From assembly GCA_018830415.1 (NCBI GenBank), contig JAHJSJ010000294.1, forward strand, positions 1 to 14,213: a stretch of 14,213 nucleotides of DNA. Reading direction: 5' to 3'. A program made the position numbers and the translations under genes. The stretch is from Alphaproteobacteria bacterium. Its GTDB lineage: Bacteria; Pseudomonadota; Alphaproteobacteria; Sphingomonadales; Sphingomonadaceae. Position 1 is the first letter of the stretch; each line of letters begins with the position of its first letter. Below the pieces are notes generated by a model. The model ran no database searches. It was not told the origin of the DNA and saw only the letters and a list, made by a program, of their open reading frames with translations. Below are positions 6,607-13,188 of this stretch, one piece after another.

Positions 6607-9155
6607 AGCGTCCGCTCACGCTCCTCGACCGAGAAGACTTCGAGGTTGTCGCCCGGCTTGATGTCGTTGGTATCTTCCAGCACCACCCCGCATTCCAGCC
6701 CGGTGCGCACTTCGTCGACATCGTCCTTGAACCGCCGCAGCGACTGGATCTTGGTCGCCGAAACGATGACATCCTGACGGGTGAGACGCGCGAACAAGCC
6801 CTTGCGGATGATCCCTTCGAGCACCAGCAGACCCGCTGCCTTGTCCTTCTTGCCCGCCGGGAACACCTGCTTGACTTCGGCCCGGCCAACCACGGTTTCG
6901 ATCCGTTCCGGCCCCAGCTCGCCCGCCATTTCCTTGGCGATGGCATCGGTCAGGTGGTAGATGACATCATAATACATCATCCGCACATTATCGCGCTTCA
7001 CCAGATCGCGCGCCTTGGCATTGGGACGCACGTTGAAGCCGATGATCGGTGCCTTTGATGCTGCCGCCAGCGTCACGTCGCTTTCGGTGATTGCACCCAC
7101 GCCAGCGTTCAGCACGCGCACCTTGATCTCGTCGTTCGAGAGGTTGTGCAGCGCATTGACGATCGCCTCGACGCTGCCTTGCACGTCGGCCTTTACCACC
7201 ACCGGGAATTCAATGACGGTGGAAGACAGCGTACTGAACATCGTATCGAAATTGGTCGGGGCCAGCGCCGTGCGTTTTTCCGTAGCGATTTCTGCGCGAT
7301 ACTTGGCCACTTCGCGGGCGCGCTGTTCGTTTTCGACCACCGAGAGGTTGTCGCCTGCTGACGGCACACCGGTCAGACCGAGAACCTCGACCGGCATTGA
7401 CGGGCCGGCTTCCTTGAGCTGCTGACCCTTGTCATCGACAATCGCGCGCACCTTGCCGCTTTGGGTGCCAACCACGAAGTTGTCGCCGCGCTTCAACGTG
7501 CCGCGCGTCACCAGCACAGTCGCCACCGGGCCGCGGCCCTTGTCGAGCTGCGCTTCGATCACGGTTGCCTCGGCATCGCGGTCAGGGCGGGCTTTGAGTT
7601 CGAGCAATTCAGCCTGCAATCCGATCGCTTCGATCAGCTTATCAAGCCCCGCGCCGGTGATTGCCGAAACTTCGACATCCTGCACTTCGCCCGACATCGC
7701 CTCGACCATCACGTTGTGCTCGAGCAAGCGCTCACGCACCTTTTGCGGATTGGCTTCGGGCTTGTCGCACTTGTTGATCGCCACGATCATCGGCACACCC
7801 GCTGCCTGCGTATGTTTAATCGCTTCAATCGTCTGCGGCATGATCCCGTCATCCGCCGCGACCACCAGAATCACGATATCGGTGACGTTCGCCCCGCGCA
7901 TACGCATTTCGGAAAAGGCGGCGTGGCCCGGCGTATCGAGGAAGGTAATCTTCTGCTCATCGCCCGAACCCGATTTCGCGGTGATCTGATAGGCACCGAT
8001 ATGCTGCGTGATCCCGCCAGCTTCGCCCTTCACCACATCGGTGCCGCGCAGCGCATCCAGCAGACTGGTCTTGCCGTGATCGACGTGGCCCATAATCGTC
8101 ACCACCGGCGGACGCGGACGCAGCGTTTCTGCCGGGTCCATATCCTCGGAATTGTCGATATCGACATCACTGGCCGATACACGGGTGATATTGTGGCCGA
8201 ATTCCTCGACCAGCAGTTCGGCAGTGTCCTGATCAATGGTCTGGTTGACCGTGACCATCATGCCCATGTTGAACAGCGCCTTCACCAGATCCGCGCCCTT
8301 TTCGGCCATGCGGTTGGCGAGTTCGCCGACGGTGATCGCTTCGGGTACGACCACGTCGCGCACCTGCTTTTCACGCGGCTTGGACGGGCCACCCTGCCCG
8401 CGGCGTTCCTTTTCGCGCGCACGCTTGAGCGCGGCGAGGCTGCGGGCGCGGCGGCCTTCGTCTTCGTTGAGCGCGCGGGTGACGGTCAGCTTGCCTGAAC
8501 GGCGCTTGTCCTTATCGGAATCAATCGGCGCGGCGCGTTTGTCTTCCTTCTTCTTCTTGACGTCGGGACGCTTGGGCTCGGGCCGTTCGATCGGGGTGAA
8601 GCGGCGCGGGCTGGGCGCGGCATCCGACCTGTCGACGGGAGCAGCGCCTTCAGCCTCGGCGGCCACAGCCGACTCGTCGGCTGCCGGTGCGGGGTCAGCC
8701 ACGGACGCGGCGTTTGCGGCTTCACCGCGCTGCTTTTCGGCTTCTTCTTCAGCCCGGCGATTGTCCTCAACCCGGCGGCGCTCTTCTTCCTCGCGCTCAC
8801 GGGCTTCGATTTCTTCACGCTTGCGCGCTTCCTGGGCGCGTTGCAGCCGCTCTTCCTCGGCTTCCAGCTGGAGGCGTTTGACACGCTCTTGCGGGGTTTC
8901 GCCAGCAGGCGCGGCGCGCGCCGGGCGCGGCTTCGGGGTTGGTGCCGGAGCGGGCGTTTCAGCGACCGGAGGCGGCGCGGGCGGCGTAGGCGCAGCGGGC
9001 TCGCTACCGGGTTTGCCGATCGCGCGGCGACGCTTCACCTCGACCACCACCTTGTTGGTGCGGCCGTGGCTGAAGGTCTGCTTGACCTCGCCCGCGTCAA
9101 CCGACCGTTTGAGGCCGAGGGGCTTGCGGGTGCGCTGGTTGTCGTCGTCGCTCAT
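6603..9155 (-). CDS. infB: Translation initiation factor IF-2
   Basis: IF-2 is the GTPase that delivers formyl-Met-tRNA to the 30S subunit and promotes 50S joining. The 850-residue protein begins with the IF2-associated motif LKRSVDAGEVKQTFSHGRTNKVVVEVKRRR (15-44; only key part quoted), then a long Pro/Ala-rich and then Glu/Arg-rich helical linker (about 50-260). An IF2_N domain (about 270-325, AITVGELANRMAEKGADLVK) follows. The GTPase has G1 GHVDHGKT (356-363), G3 DTPGH (407-411) and G4 NKCD (461-464). The C-terminal beta barrels and the fMet-tRNA-binding domain run to the stop. The start ATG 9155 has an AAGAG ribosome site 9 bases after the ylxR stop. The stop overlaps the thioesterase start by 4 bases. 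No disruption is seen. Confidence 0.98.
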   Translation of the reverse strand: MSDDDNQRTRKPLGLKRSVDAGEVKQTFSHGRTNKVVVEVKRRRAIGKPGSEPAAPTPPAPPPVAETPAPAPTPKPRPARAAPAGETPQERVKRLQLEAEEERLQRAQEARKREEIEAREREEEERRRVEDNRRAEEEAEKQRGEAANAASVADPAPAADESAVAAEAEGAAPVDRSDAAPSPRRFTPIERPEPKRPDVKKKKEDKRAAPIDSDKDKRRSGKLTVTRALNEDEGRRARSLAALKRAREKERRGQGGPSKPREKQVRDVVVPEAITVGELANRMAEKGADLVKALFNMGMMVTVNQTIDQDTAELLVEEFGHNITRVSASDVDIDNSEDMDPAETLRPRPPVVTIMGHVDHGKTSLLDALRGTDVVKGEAGGITQHIGAYQITAKSGSGDEQKITFLDTPGHAAFSEMRMRGANVTDIVILVVAADDGIMPQTIEAIKHTQAAGVPMIVAINKCDKPEANPQKVRERLLEHNVMVEAMSGEVQDVEVSAITGAGLDKLIEAIGLQAELLELKARPDRDAEATVIEAQLDKGRGPVATVLVTRGTLKRGDNFVVGTQSGKVRAIVDDKGQQLKEAGPSMPVEVLGLTGVPSAGDNLSVVENEQRAREVAKYRAEIATEKRTALAPTNFDTMFSTLSSTVIEFPVVVKADVQGSVEAIVNALHNLSNDEIKVRVLNAGVGAITESDVTLAAASKAPIIGFNVRPNAKARDLVKRDNVRMMYYDVIYHLTDAIAKEMAGELGPERIETVVGRAEVKQVFPAGKKDKAAGLLVLEGIIRKGLFARLTRQDVIVSATKIQSLRRFKDDVDEVRTGLECGVVLEDTNDIKPGDNLEVFSVEERERTL

Positions 9156-9164
9156 TGTAACTCT

Positions 9165-9956
9165 TTAATCCTTCACGTATTCATCAATTGTCGCCAGCCC
9201 CGATATGGGCTGGTCGCCGTGGCCGGATGCGTCCCGGCCGATATCATTCGTTATGTGCGCGCCGTGGCGACCAAGGTAGTTCGCCAGCCGGGTGACCGGA
9301 TCGAGCACCCGCTTCGCCGCGCGTGTATCGCCGGGGTGCCCGGCAACGCCCAAGTGGACGACATTGTCGCGGCCCAATGCCACAGACAGCGCGGTGCGGT
9401 CCAGTGGCAAGACCTGGCCCCGTTCGCCCGAGCCTTCAACCTCACGCCCGACGCGCCAGGCCTGATCCAGCTTGCGCCGCCCGTCTTCGCTGCTGTCGCT
9501 GGCGTGGAGCAAGGCGGCAAGCCTGCCTGATCGCGCCTGTTCTTCGATCCGCGCCGATCCCAGCACAATCTTGCCAGAACGCAGTTCAAGCCCCAACCGG
9601 TCGCACAAATGGCGCGCCAGCGCGGCTTCCGCGCGGTCAGCCAGGTCATCGGGGATGGTCAGAACTGCACCCTTGAAGGCGCGCAGCAGTGCTTTCTTCA
9701 ACGCGCCATCGGCCAGCGCAGTTTCCAGCAGCGCGCGGTCCGGCGTAATCCACGCCCCGCGCCCCGGGGCCTTGCCGGCCACATCGGGCAGCACCAGCCC
9801 GTCAGGCGAAATCGCCAGACGCAGCAGACCATCCCGCGCCGAGCTTTCCCCGGAAAGGATACAGCGCCGCTCGCTCCCCGGGTCATTGGCGACCGCAGCG
9901 GGGAGTTCCGGCTCAACGATGTCGGACGTCAGGCGCTCATTGGGTGGAGTCCGCAT
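9165..9956 (-). CDS. YlxR (DUF448) domain fused to an L7Ae-like domain, RNA-binding protein
   Basis: This 263-residue protein carries a YlxR/DUF448 domain (about 28-98) with RRCILSGESSARDGLLRLAI and the hallmark GKAPGRGAW (61-69). A second part (about 115-230; SGKIVLGSARIEEQARSGRLAALLHA) looks like the L7Ae/YlxQ fold. In Firmicutes ylxR and ylxQ are separate neighbours between nusA and infB; here they are one polypeptide at the same locus. YlxR of Bacillus was described as an RNase P modulator (RnpM), so an RNA-binding role is likely, but the target is unknown. The start ATG 9956 is fixed by a perfect AGGAGG site a few bases upstream. It lies inside the end of nusA, giving a 20-base overlap. 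The C-terminal 30 residues (TNDIGRDASGHGDQPISG) are linker-like. Confidence 0.88.
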   Translation of the reverse strand: MRTPPNERLTSDIVEPELPAAVANDPGSERRCILSGESSARDGLLRLAISPDGLVLPDVAGKAPGRGAWITPDRALLETALADGALKKALLRAFKGAVLTIPDDLADRAEAALARHLCDRLGLELRSGKIVLGSARIEEQARSGRLAALLHASDSSEDGRRKLDQAWRVGREVEGSGERGQVLPLDRTALSVALGRDNVVHLGVAGHPGDTRAAKRVLDPVTRLANYLGRHGAHITNDIGRDASGHGDQPISGLATIDEYVKD

Positions 9957-11586
9957 GGGCGGCCTCCTGATTGTCGGGGCTGGAGACGGGGTCTTCGTCT
10001 TCAAACCAGTGTGCGCGGGCTGCCATGATGATTTCGTTGCCCTGTTCTTCGCTCAGGCCATATTCGCCCAGCACGCCGCCCTTGTCCTGTTCACGCTGCG
10101 GACGCCGCATTGGCGGGCCAGCGGCATCATTGTTGCGGCGACGCGGGGCTTCGCGCTTCTTGGCGATCAATTCGTCAGTGGCAAGATCGGCCAGATCATC
10201 CAGCGTCTTGATCCCCGCCTTGCCGAGCGTGACCAGCATCGCTTCGTTCAGGTGCGGCATTTCCGCCAGCGCGTCTTCAACGCCCAGTTCGCGGCGCACC
10301 TCACGGTGGGCTGCTTCCTGACGTTCGAGCGCTTCGAGCGCGCGGTTTTGCAGTTCTTCGGCGAGTTCTTCGTCGAACCCTTCGATGGTCGCGAGTTCAG
10401 CCAAGTCGACATAGGCGACTTCGAGCAGTTCGGCGAAACCTTCGGCAACCAGCAGCTGCGACAGGGTTTCGTCGACGTCGAGCTCTTCCTCGAACATCTT
10501 CGAACGTTCGGCGAATTCCTTCGACCGCTTTTCCGAGGCTTCTTCCTCGGTCATGATGTCGATCTGGTGGCCGGTGAGCTGGCTCGCCAGCCGCACGTTC
10601 TGGCCGCGCCGGCCAATCGCCAGGCTGAGCTGATCGTCGGGCACCACCACTTCGATGCGGCCATCATCTTCGTCTAGCACGACGCGGCTGACGGTGGCAG
10701 GCTGCAACGCATTGACCACAAAGGTCGCGGTGTCTTCCGACCACGGGATGATGTCGATCTTTTCGCCCTGCAATTCCTGCACCACCGCCTGCACGCGGCT
10801 GCCCTTCATGCCGACGCAGGCGCCGACCGGGTCAATGCTGGAATCGTGGCTGATCACGCCAATCTTGGCGCGGCTGCCCGGATCGCGAGCGGCGGCCTTG
10901 ATTTCGATGATGCCGTCGTAGATTTCGGGCACTTCCTGCGCGAACAGCTTGCGCATGAAATCGGGATGCGCGCGGCTGAGGAAAATCTGCGGGCCGCGAT
11001 TATTGCGTTCGACCTTGGTGATCAGCGCGCGCACGCGCTCACCCGTGCGGGCGGCTTCGCGCGGGATCTGCTGATCGCGGCGGATCACGCCTTCGGCGCG
11101 GCCAAGGTTGACGATCACGTGGCCGAATTCGACCGACTTGATCACCCCGGTGATGACTTCGCCCTGCCGATCCTTGAATTCTTCGAACTGGCGTTCGCGT
11201 TCGGCATCACGGACCTTCTGGAAGATCACCTGCTTGGCAGATTGCGCATCGATGCGGCCAAGATCGACCGGCGGCAGCGGATCGACGATGAAATCGCCGA
11301 CGGTCGCGCCCGGCTGCAGCTTTTCAGCCTGCTTCAGATCGACCTGCTTGAAGTAGTCTTCGACCTCCTCGACCACCTCGACCACGCGCCACAGCGTCAG
11401 ATCGCCGGTCAGCGGATCGAGCTTGGCCCGGATGTCGTTTTCCGCACCGTAACGGTTACGCGCGGATTTCTGGATCGCTTCTTCCATCGCCTCGATGACG
11501 ATGGATTTGTCGATCATCTTTTCCGTGGCGACCGCATTGGCAATCGCAAGGAGTTCGGCCTTATTGGCGGAAATGGCACTGGCCAT
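9937..11586 (-). CDS. nusA: Transcription termination/antitermination protein NusA
   Basis: NusA binds RNA polymerase and the nascent RNA to control pausing, termination and antitermination. The 549-residue product has the N-terminal polymerase-binding domain (1-130), an S1 domain (about 140-205, GEVITGVIKSVEFGHVIVNLG), KH1 (about 240-285, with DPVGACVGMKGSRVQAV) and KH2 (about 310-350, LSLAIGRRGQNVRLASQLTG). Two acidic helix-hairpin repeats follow (about 370-420 and 432-480), as in E. coli NusA. A basic linker (480-500) and the tail GLSEEQGNEIIMAARAHWFEDE precede the end. The start ATG shares its A with the rimP stop (TGATG), so the two are translationally coupled. The 3' end overlaps the ylxR start by 20 bases. 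Confidence 0.97.
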   Translation of the reverse strand: MASAISANKAELLAIANAVATEKMIDKSIVIEAMEEAIQKSARNRYGAENDIRAKLDPLTGDLTLWRVVEVVEEVEDYFKQVDLKQAEKLQPGATVGDFIVDPLPPVDLGRIDAQSAKQVIFQKVRDAERERQFEEFKDRQGEVITGVIKSVEFGHVIVNLGRAEGVIRRDQQIPREAARTGERVRALITKVERNNRGPQIFLSRAHPDFMRKLFAQEVPEIYDGIIEIKAAARDPGSRAKIGVISHDSSIDPVGACVGMKGSRVQAVVQELQGEKIDIIPWSEDTATFVVNALQPATVSRVVLDEDDGRIEVVVPDDQLSLAIGRRGQNVRLASQLTGHQIDIMTEEEASEKRSKEFAERSKMFEEELDVDETLSQLLVAEGFAELLEVAYVDLAELATIEGFDEELAEELQNRALEALERQEAAHREVRRELGVEDALAEMPHLNEAMLVTLGKAGIKTLDDLADLATDELIAKKREAPRRRNNDAAGPPMRRPQREQDKGGVLGEYGLSEEQGNEIIMAARAHWFEDEDPVSSPDNQEAAHADSTQ

Positions 11587-12155
11587 CAGTCGTCTGCCTT
11601 TTCTTCTACGTTGTCTTCGATAAGTTCGTCGGCCCCGCTGGTATCCAGCGGGCGGGTAGCGGCGATCAGCGCGTCGGTCAGGACAAGCTTGGCCGTGTGA
11701 ATCTGCGCCAAAGGCAGGCGGACATCACCCGCCTTGGCTTCGGTAATATGCACCATACCATCTTCGAGGCCATGCAGCACGCCCTTGTTGACGCGCTGGC
11801 CGTCAAAGCCCTTGTCCATGACGATCCGCACTTCATATCCCGCCCAATTCGCGAAATCCTTTTCGCGGGTCAACGGACGGTCGATGCCGGGTGAGCTGAC
11901 TTCGAGGTGGTATGCCCCCTCGATCAGCACGTCGCCCGCTTCTTCTGCGGCGTCGATCACGTCGGATACCCGGCGCGACAGCGCCGCACACTGATCGATC
12001 ACCAGCTGCCCGGTGGCCGGGTCTTCGGCCATGATCTGCAGCGCCATGCCGCCATCACCCGCTTCAGAAGCGATCATCGCCACGCGCACCAGTTCAAACC
12101 CAAGCGCCTGCGCCTCGGGTTCTATCAACTGGGTAAGGCGCGCGATATCGGCCAT
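11586..12155 (-). CDS. rimP: Ribosome maturation factor RimP
   Basis: RimP helps assemble the 30S subunit, especially the central pseudoknot and S12 region. The 189-residue protein has the alpha/beta N-terminal domain starting RLTQLIEPEAQALGFELVRV, and the signature LEVSSPGIDRPL (84-95), followed by the SH3-like C-terminal domain with DGQRVNKGVLHG (118-129). The last 20 residues are acidic (SGADELIEDNVEEKADD), an extension also common in alphaproteobacteria. ATG 12155 is chosen because it has a GGAG site 8 bases upstream and directly precedes the conserved region; a longer in-frame opening from 12224 has no family similarity. It is the first gene of the rimP - nusA - ylxR - infB - rbfA operon. 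Unlike E. coli, no tRNA gene precedes it. Confidence 0.95.
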   Translation of the reverse strand: MADIARLTQLIEPEAQALGFELVRVAMIASEAGDGGMALQIMAEDPATGQLVIDQCAALSRRVSDVIDAAEEAGDVLIEGAYHLEVSSPGIDRPLTREKDFANWAGYEVRIVMDKGFDGQRVNKGVLHGLEDGMVHITEAKAGDVRLPLAQIHTAKLVLTDALIAATRPLDTSGADELIEDNVEEKADD

Positions 12156-12251
12156 TCTTGCTCCATCAGGGCCGCCATGCAGAAATGCGGGTTTGTGCCG
12201 GCCCCAAGCGGCGCCAGCATCCAAACCTTGTTACCACAATGCCGGGATTAG

Positions 12252-12303
12252 CGGCCCATTAGGCGCGCGCGCGCGGTTTGGCAAGCGCGAAGGCAGTGGG
12301 CCG
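12252..12303 (-). promoter_or_regulatory. Upstream region of the rimP operon: weak promoter and inverted repeats
   Basis: The 159 bases between rimP and the PilZ gene hold the likely control region of the rimP operon. A TTGCCA element (rc at 12279-12284) is followed at 17 bases by a poor -10 (TAATGG). The spacer is a 13-base pure alternating GC run (12263-12275). Perfect 7-bp arms CGGCCCA (12252-12258) and TGGGCCG (12297-12303) bracket it. All parts are visible; their function is not established and the -10 match is weak. Confidence 0.25.
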
Positions 12304-12307
12304 TGTC

Positions 12308-12322
12308 GCAACTGTCAGTTGC
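12308..12322. repeat. Perfect 7-bp inverted repeat at the PilZ gene stop
   Basis: GCAACTG (12308-12314) and CAGTTGC (12316-12322) are perfect inverted copies around one central base, overlapping the stop codon of the PilZ gene. With no T run behind it on either strand, it is not a standard terminator. It could be a protein-binding palindrome or chance; it is noted only because the symmetry is complete. Confidence 0.4.
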
Positions 12323-12740
12323 AGCCGGTGACCCAGCGGCGAACCTGATCGCGCAAGTCCTCACGCTTACGCCGTTCGAAGGAGGCTGCGTAATGCCGCA
12401 TCGCCACGACCGCATCATGCGCAATCGGCAGGTCGAACGCCAAACCATTGGTGCCGCCATCAATGCCAGCAGTGCGCCTGATCGCGGTGACAAACATCTC
12501 CATGCCTTCGATCCGGAGATAGCCGCTTGCGCCTTCATTGATAGGACGCGCCAACCCGATTCGCGCGCCTGTTCGCGAAAGGTCGAGCAGCACGCACATC
12601 TGCGTTTCAGTTGTCGTAATCAACCGCGCCGGTATCGATAGCCGCAATCGCGATGCGCCGCGCCGCCCGACGTTTTCCAGCGGGCCGCGATCAGGCGTGG
12701 CAAGTTTCGGCAACATAGTGCTGCGGGATAACAGCAGCAT
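12315..12740 (-). CDS. PilZ-domain protein, candidate c-di-GMP receptor
   Basis: A 141-residue protein (from ATG 12740) consisting mainly of a PilZ domain. The two ligand-contact motifs are visible: R-x3-R (Arg27 and Arg31, RRGASR) and D-x-S-x2-G (53-58, DLSRTG), followed by the expected beta barrel to about residue 120. The C-terminus is a helix rich in basic and acidic residues (SFERRKREDLRDQVRRW). PilZ domains bind cyclic di-GMP and pass the signal to motility, polysaccharide or other outputs; the output here is not visible. The start is uncertain: GTG 12764, ATG 12740 and ATG 12716 are all in frame and none has a good ribosome site. It lies downstream of the 106-residue gene and upstream of rimP on the same strand. 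Confidence 0.82.
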   Translation of the reverse strand: MLLLSRSTMLPKLATPDRGPLENVGRRGASRLRLSIPARLITTTETQMCVLLDLSRTGARIGLARPINEGASGYLRIEGMEMFVTAIRRTAGIDGGTNGLAFDLPIAHDAVVAMRHYAASFERRKREDLRDQVRRWVTGCN

Positions 12741-12771
12741 GGTAAGCGCGGTGCGACCATGCACCTACGGG

Positions 12772-12800
12772 TTTTTACTGAGACATCAGACGACGATCAA
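12772..12800 (-). promoter_or_regulatory. Candidate sigma-70-type promoter of the PilZ gene
   Basis: Read on the minus strand, TTGATC (12800-12795) and TAAAAA (12777-12772) are spaced by exactly 17 bases. Each matches the consensus at 4 of 6 positions. Transcription would begin near 12765, just before the GTG at 12764 and about 25 bases before ATG 12740. It lies in the short gap between the 106-residue gene and the PilZ gene, suggesting that the latter is transcribed separately from pspF. Confidence 0.45.
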
Positions 12801-12810
12801 AGGTCAGGAG

Positions 12811-13131
12811 CTAATAGCCCCAGCCACCATCCTTGTGGCTGTCGCGCGAATTATCGCGCTGCCGATCGCGCTGGGATGCCGCGCTTGGCGGCCGGTAGCC
12901 CCAGCCATCCTTGGCCATTTCTGCAGCGCGGCGTTCCTCCTGAGCGGCGATGATCGCTTTTTCGCCGATCCGCTCGGCCCGTTCACCTACTGAATCGACT
13001 GCCTTGGGCACGAAATAGGACGCGCCTATGGTAAACATCAGGCCCGTGACAATGAAGCCAAGCGCAATGATCCCGAAAATGAACCGGACAGTGCTGGTGA
13101 GGTTTTCAACAATATCGAGAAGTGCGCGCAT
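12811..13131 (-). CDS. Unrecognised single-pass membrane protein next to pspF
   Basis: This 106-residue protein matches no family that I recognise. Residues 17-41 form one hydrophobic segment (FIFGIIALGFIVTGLMFTIG). A likely cytoplasmic or periplasmic amphipathic helix follows (about 44-73, with many Glu, Arg and Ala: VGERAERIGEKAIIAAQEERRAAEMA). The last 30 residues are polar and charged, and two copies of a short motif occur, DGWGY (75-79) and GGWGY as the last five residues. The matching DNA also repeats: the 12-base plus-strand string tagccccagcca is at 12815-12826 and 12896-12907. ATG 13131 has a GGGAG ribosome site. It begins 57 bases after the pspF stop on the same strand, so it may be cotranscribed and take part in the envelope-stress response, an inference from position only. 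Confidence 0.78.
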   Translation of the reverse strand: MRALLDIVENLTSTVRFIFGIIALGFIVTGLMFTIGASYFVPKAVDSVGERAERIGEKAIIAAQEERRAAEMAKDGWGYRPPSAASQRDRQRDNSRDSHKDGGWGY

Positions 13132-13157
13132 CGTCCCGCTCCCAAACGAACATCGGG

Positions 13158-13185
13158 TTGCGATTAATCCCTGAATCTTGCGATT
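13158..13185. repeat. Paired 8-bp direct repeats between pspF and the membrane protein gene
   Basis: The string ttgcgatt occurs at 13158-13165 and again at 13178-13185, a 20-base period, or about two turns of the helix. Such spacing suits a dimeric regulator or a paired site, but the repeat is short and could be chance. It lies in the 57-base gap after the pspF stop. Confidence 0.3.
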
Positions 13186-13188
13186 TGG

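Noticed and set aside
7461..9168. Plus-strand open frames (7461-8498, 8236-9168) opposite infB
   Set aside because: Composition is low-complexity Ser/Arg/Ala or His-rich, overlapping one another and the highly conserved IF-2; no ribosome site context.
9472..11700. Plus-strand open frames (9472-10677 and 10846-11700) opposite ylxR, nusA and rimP
   Set aside because: They span several clear genes in antisense and carry no recognisable domain.
12156..12224. Longer rimP start at 12224
   Set aside because: The additional 23 residues are not RimP-like and the GGAG site precedes ATG 12155.
12156..12314. Possible tRNA gene upstream of rimP, as with metY in E. coli
   Set aside because: I found no cloverleaf or T-loop sequence in these 159 bases on either strand.
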